A stretch of 61,034 bases of DNA from Saccoglossus kowalevskii (lineage: Eukaryota > Hemichordata > Enteropneusta > Harrimaniidae). Made by a program: the position numbers and the translations under genes. Shown in pieces: positions 55,984 through 61,034 of this stretch; within the stretch, counting starts at the first letter, position 1; each line of letters starts with the position of its first letter. The stretch is taken from contig NW_003109115.1 in NCBI RefSeq assembly GCF_000003605.2, positions 1,981 through 63,014 of the forward strand, in the 5' to 3' direction. The notes under the pieces were generated by a model. It was not told the DNA's origin, did no database searches, and saw only the letters and a program-made list of their open reading frames with translations.

Positions 55984-56352
55984 AATAGACCATTTTCCGT
56001 ACACTGCGAGAATCACGCGTTATGCGTGAAATCGAACGTAAAAACAGGACAAACAAAGGTCATAGCGTCGTAGTCGCGTCAAACATCGCGTGGGATTCGA
56101 CAAACGCGAAAGTATTTCGGGGACATTTCCATGCTTAATAATGTGCTGTCCACATTTGATGATAGGCAATTTCGATTAAGTGAGGGTATTCGGAAGCAAT
56201 ATTCCTCTGTCGAAGATCGGCCGGTCAATGTAAGCTGCGAAATAAAGAAATTCTAGTTCAAAATCAAATCGTTCGATTTTTGCGGCAGACGTTCGACGCG
56301 CGTCTTTCATGCATCTCGCGAGATCTCGCAATTGTACGGAAAATCACCTATT
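55984..56352 (+). mobile_element. 369 bp inverted-repeat transposon, copy 2 (intergenic)
   Basis: Same family as 20778-21146 in inverse orientation, with a few substitutions. Its version of the internal ORF starts at 56131 and is cut by TAG at 56254-56256, consistent with a decaying non-autonomous element or with an ORF that is not under selection. Confidence 0.85.
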
Positions 56353-59300
56353 ACTCATCACATGTGATGATCACACCAAAATTGTTAGAATATTTTGTTT
56401 TGTTTTTGCGTGTTGTATAGGTGATGTATTAACCCCAGTGCAGATGTTTGTATGGGTGTATTGTTGGGCAATAGACAGTTTTCAAAATTACAGCGGGCGC
56501 CGAAGTAAACAAATTCTCTCTATCAATTTCCCTTAAATAAAATCAGTCAAGCCATGTCAGAGAAATGCTGACGGACGAAACATCCCAGTTTTGTACTACA
56601 TCTAGATCTGATTGGGACTCATTTACAAGCATGTACACTTGGTCTTATAGACCTCTTATCTTTACGGGAGATTTGCAGTCACGGTGATTGCACTAAAATG
56701 CATTGTCAGTTTATTTTAACACACACATCTCGACACCTAGCCATTGTCATATGATCCGAGGAAAAATAAAAGCAAAGAAGGTGAACAATTACGGCACTTT
56801 CTACAAAGGAGTGGAGGGATACTGCGTTAAGTAGTCCACATTATAAATTCACAAAATGTACCCATAAGCTATTTGGGCGCTGTGAACAACATACCCATAA
56901 TAAATTAGAATTTCTTACATACAGACAAAGTACAACGCTAAATATGAGGATACTGGGTGGCAGATTATTAGTATCTTACACAGTATTTCCATCTGGTATA
57001 TACTCTCTTTAAAAGCAATATTAAGATTGTTGAATACTAAGACATATTCTTAACTTGGCATAACAATATATTTCTTGTTTTTTTCTTGGCACTGGGATGT
57101 TCCCACCATTACACCCATGCCTCTTTGCGGAAAGTGACCACCCCATCCCCACTACCTGCAGTGAGGGTGGTACCGACTAGGACTCGTGCAGAGATCGCAG
57201 ATATGTTCTGGATATACTCGTATTTTTTTACTAAATTGAATAGCAATATAATTACACAAAAAATACATTTCTATGAGATCATGCGTTGAATGTTATTGTA
57301 TTGCGAAATAGACCAGGTAAATGAAGACTATGGGTTTAGACAATGTACATGTAATTAAAAAGTAAAAAAAAAATATCGCAAATTTCGGTTGGCCGAGTCA
57401 AACTAGTCGCATGCAGGTGACCTCTATTAATGGCCCAACTACACATGGATATATTAACACTTCGTGTTGAGACATTTCGTCGTGAACTTGTAGATACACT
57501 TGACTTACGATAAGAGTATTTAGGTTAAAACTCATTGAAAAGAAATTTGTAAATGTATCATTACAAGTCCATTGGGCTTGGCAGTTGTTGGAGCTGCAAG
57601 TCACTATAATTATTACTACATGTATACAGTTAGGGGGTACGTTGAACCCACTGACGTTGTATTTGTTTTCATACAATGTGCATTAGACATAAATACTAAA
57701 AAATACATTGTATTAATTTTTTGAAATTCCCAAAATTAAATATCCGTGGATTTTACGGAAAGTTATTCAGTTTAATATCGGGCAGAGTTGCGTTGACGAC
57801 AACCGATAGAGGGCGATATGTGAATTAAACATGGAGATTACGGTTAATTCGCATCATGAAGGTATGTTTATACCTCCATGTTCATATCACATATTGGCGG
57901 AGGGGCTCCGCAAGAACAAGAAGGACGAAATTTTGATTCTTATTTCCGCAAAAATAAAAAGGACGAAATTTTGATTCATATTTCCATTGATTAGATAATG
58001 AAAAAATATTATACATTGTATACAAAACCTATAATAAATTGCAGGCAGACAATTACACTGAACAGAACTGGTATCATGTGAACAGTACTACTGGATTTCA
58101 TTATAAACAGTATAAACGTATTTATTCTCTCCACTTATAGCTCTACAAAGTTCTCATTCATTTATGAAAACTATTTTGTAATAACAAATATATATATTAT
58201 GCATATGTAATTATACAATAGATTTTATGGTTTCCATTTTTTCAACATCCATGCCAATGATGCACGTTACAAAATGTAATGTCAAAGGTCAAGTGCCACG
58301 CCCACTCCATCTTCACATTGACGCGCCCGGTTTAATTTTCAAACCGTGGAGAACCCTGACATCTAAAAAAGTTTTATTTATTTAGTCAAATTTGGTTGAC
58401 ATTTCATAGTGATTGAAAAGATTCCCAAATTTGAGGACAAGAAGACAATTTAAAGTGAAATTTAACCAACATCTTAACAGAACCTGTACCATAATCAAAC
58501 GTGAGCAAGACCCCAAACTGAATAATAAAATATCCAAGTTTGAAAGAAATTTGATAAAAACTGTTTGAGTTATTGTAACCACAAGAAAAATTTGTATGAT
58601 GGAGTCAATAACAGCAACAAACGACAACAATGAGGACAGACATTTTATCATTATATACCTTGCCTTTCATCTATGGTGATATGGACAAGGTGAGAAACAA
58701 TGAATCGTCATTTTATTATTTGATGATCGAAAGCATTTTATTGAAAATATTTTTTACATACAGAACTAAAGCAGTTTTATAAAATACAATTGTTATTTGA
58801 ATTCAGCACACAATCCCTACAAAAACAAAAAAAATTATCATCAACAAATATTATCACAATATTATATTGATGCTTAATTATTAAAAGATCATTGGAACTG
58901 ATAATAAATTATTCTACAGTACTTACAATGGAGAAAATCAATGAGAAAAAAAATTATAATTTTGAGTGCATTGTTCAAATTAATTTATACACACATAAAA
59001 TTTAAAAATTATTGTAAAATTACAATTGCAAACAATCATTAATTATTTAGAAGGTAAAATTACCTACCGACTGTCATTCTTTAATGAAGAAAATAAGAAT
59101 CAACCTCAAGAAATGTCTCTAATTTGAGAACCAAAATGCAGCATTTTTTTTTTGCTTAAAAAACAGTATCAAACACACTGTATACTGGTATAAACAACTC
59201 ATTACAAATAGAGTAGTGATAACAAAGTATAAATATATTTGGTAGCAAAAATATACATAGAAAATTTTTAACAGAGAAAGGAGTAAAAAAAGTATACAAT

Positions 59301-60635
59301 AAATATCAGATTTACAAATCTTTGTTAAACAGTAAGATTTACATTGCACTTAGACCTGAAAAATTATTTAAGTTTTATAAATGTGAAATTAATTTTTGTA
59401 ATGCGCAACCACAATCATTAAAACTTCATTAAAACACGAAAAGTTGTTTCATACATATAAAGAGTTGACTAGACATTCACCGATTAATCTTTAATCGTTT
59501 CAACTTTAGCTGTTTGATGCCAAAATCATTCTGCAAAAGAATATACATTTTTTGCAACAATTTTGATTAAAAACTGAAACCGATGGAAATTTGTATTCAT
59601 TTGGTCCAAAATTTATAGATAATAATAGATTAATATTTTAGAAAAATACATAAAATATTGCACCAAAGGTATTGGTGAAAAAAAATTATGAATTAAATAT
59701 TGACATAGAAGCATAGTAATTCTGTTTTCACCATTGTATAGAAGTATTTCTGTTGAGTCTCATTAGAAGACCCTAATGCTGTAGAATTGTAAGTTGTAAA
59801 ATTATTTGACAATTATTCTGAAAAACATATTTGAAGGGACGATTCATGGTAGAAATGGGTTAGGGTCGTTGGTTGAGAGCCAACAAGGAGGGTTGGACAT
59901 GCAAGTTTATGTACTTATAGAGTGAAAATTAGAAGAAAAAAGATGAAAGTTAAAACTATGCCTAACACTGATTGACATCGATGACAATGATGAAGGAAAA
60001 ACTCAGATATAATATAAAACAGAAAAAGAAAAAAGTAAATTTTTTTGGATTTTGGTAAAAAATTAAGATCAATTTTTATTTAGAGTTTCTGCCAGAATGT
60101 GGCCAATTGAAAAGGCAGGTAGAGTAGCACTATGAGAGAAAACAGAATTTGTAACCTTTTAACTGCTAAGATTTTTTTTCTTGTGGCCTTAGCCTTAAAA
60201 ACTTGAATACTGAAGATTTGTTTACATTCATCTTTCAAAGGGTAGTGATTGTCATCTGTTCGATATGGGTCTGATAGTAATGTAAAGTATGCATGAAAAA
60301 AACATTGTTTGTATACACAAGATTAGAACACATGCCGTCCTTTAATGTTTTGACTTATTTATTTGTTTTAGTTTGTTTATTGTTGTGTTGTGTTGTACAG
60401 GTTATTTTCAATTAAAATAACTGAAAAATCTGTATTAGAAATCATAGCTTCTGTTAAACTGGTATTATGCAACAGAGAGGATGTGGCTTCTATTAGAGCA
60501 TCTACACATATGAAAAATGGTGAATGTATGGTTCTCAATTATTCAAAAAGAATGGGTGGGACTTCTATTAAGGATGCGGCTTCTAATACAGATTCCACGG
60601 TATATCCAGTAACCAGCAATAAGCTCATAGATCTA
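56353..60635. other. Gene-poor stretch before the right-edge exon
   Basis: AT-rich, including the probable 3' UTR of the right-edge gene just left of 60636. The only distinct patches are CpG-richer sequence at 57,780-57,970 and 58,290-58,350. No gene seen. Confidence 0.55.
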
Positions 60636-60763
60636 TTATAGCTGAATGACTCTAGCATGTTTCTCATAACTGACTTGGTCCACACCAGCCACAGCTAGCA
60701 ATCGGTTTATTGGGGTGTGGTCCATCATGTTATTATCAATATGGAAGAAATGCTCTTGAGGAC
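60636..60763 (-). CDS. Last exon of an unrecognised gene
   Basis: After a polypyrimidine tract and TTTTTCAG acceptor, the frame completes one codon and reads PQEHFFHIDNNMMDHTPINR and LLAVAGVDQVSYEKHARVIQ, then Leu and TAA: 41 codons plus stop. The composition (mixed hydrophobic core, charged and polar residues) is protein-like and unlike the surrounding AT-rich noise. I do not recognise the family. The preceding exons must lie beyond the right edge, because the nearest upstream exon-like segment (about 60,900-60,980) does not keep frame. The gene would be transcribed in the same direction as CDC14 and end about 10 kb upstream of it. Confidence 0.6.
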
Positions 60764-61034
60764 CTGAAAAATAGAAATACCGTAACCAAATTAATAAAAA
60801 AAATGCTAAGGAGAAAATCATAACATATAGCTAGATCAATTGACACCCTGTAACTACATTTAATTGAATGATTCAATGCATATTAGAGAAATACTAACCA
60901 TTCTGATTCGTTACCAAAAGTAATTGATGTGAATATGCATAGATGTTATGCAAAATCTGAATGAAATAAGGCAATGCATGTCTGAGAAATGAATACAGAC
61001 GAAGAGTGTAGACAATTACTATTAATAGAATAGA

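Noticed and set aside
60900-60980. Possible penultimate exon of the right-edge gene (TTTCTCAG acceptor, TTTTG|GTAACG donor)
   Set aside because: The phase needed by the last exon runs into a TAA, and the open phase does not join the last exon in frame.

Overview
The window is AT-rich animal nuclear DNA: split genes with GT-AG introns, long introns full of short transposon relics, CpG-containing islands that mostly belong to mobile elements, and minisatellites. Protein similarity and intron style suggest a bilaterian marine invertebrate (lophotrochozoan or invertebrate deuterostome). I cannot place it more precisely from sequence alone, and nothing in it is prokaryotic.

The window is dominated by one gene on the minus strand, a CDC14-type dual-specificity phosphatase. 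Its start is near 50,520 and its 3' end near 7,900-8,700. I could place 15 consecutive coding exons whose junctions all keep frame (1,623 nt, 541 codons). Two alternative candidate last exons follow (26 or 17 more residues), each with its own stop codon and a downstream AATAAA. The catalytic loop HCKAGLGRTG is intact and is split by an intron. The predicted protein is 558-567 residues.

The other supported host coding sequence is at the right edge. The last 41 codons of an unrecognised minus-strand gene lie at 60,636-60,763, and the rest of that gene is outside the window. The roughly 10 kb between this exon and the CDC14 start holds a candidate promoter, a 270-290 bp direct repeat, a GC-rich element with repeated modules that may be a retroelement leader, a CpG-rich patch with a perfect CRE, and one copy of a 369 bp inverted-repeat transposon.

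The introns and the 3' flank hold several families of non-autonomous DNA transposons: a 369 bp family (two copies, opposite orientation), a 1,022 bp element with 35 bp terminal inverted repeats and a 142-codon ORF, fold-back elements related by CTGTAGAATAC-type ends, short elements with TTTGCTCTATTA ends, a TTAA-flanked 156-165 bp family, and a 184 bp CAGGGGTTTC element with a 6 bp target duplication. A 51 bp x 9 minisatellite, a 46 bp tandem array and a pentamer-like degenerate repeat are also present. I saw no rRNA, tRNA or CRISPR, and no multi-gene system. The most unusual items are the 1,022 bp ORF-bearing element, the possible alternative C-termini of CDC14, and a transposon sitting 65 nt from a CDC14 splice acceptor.
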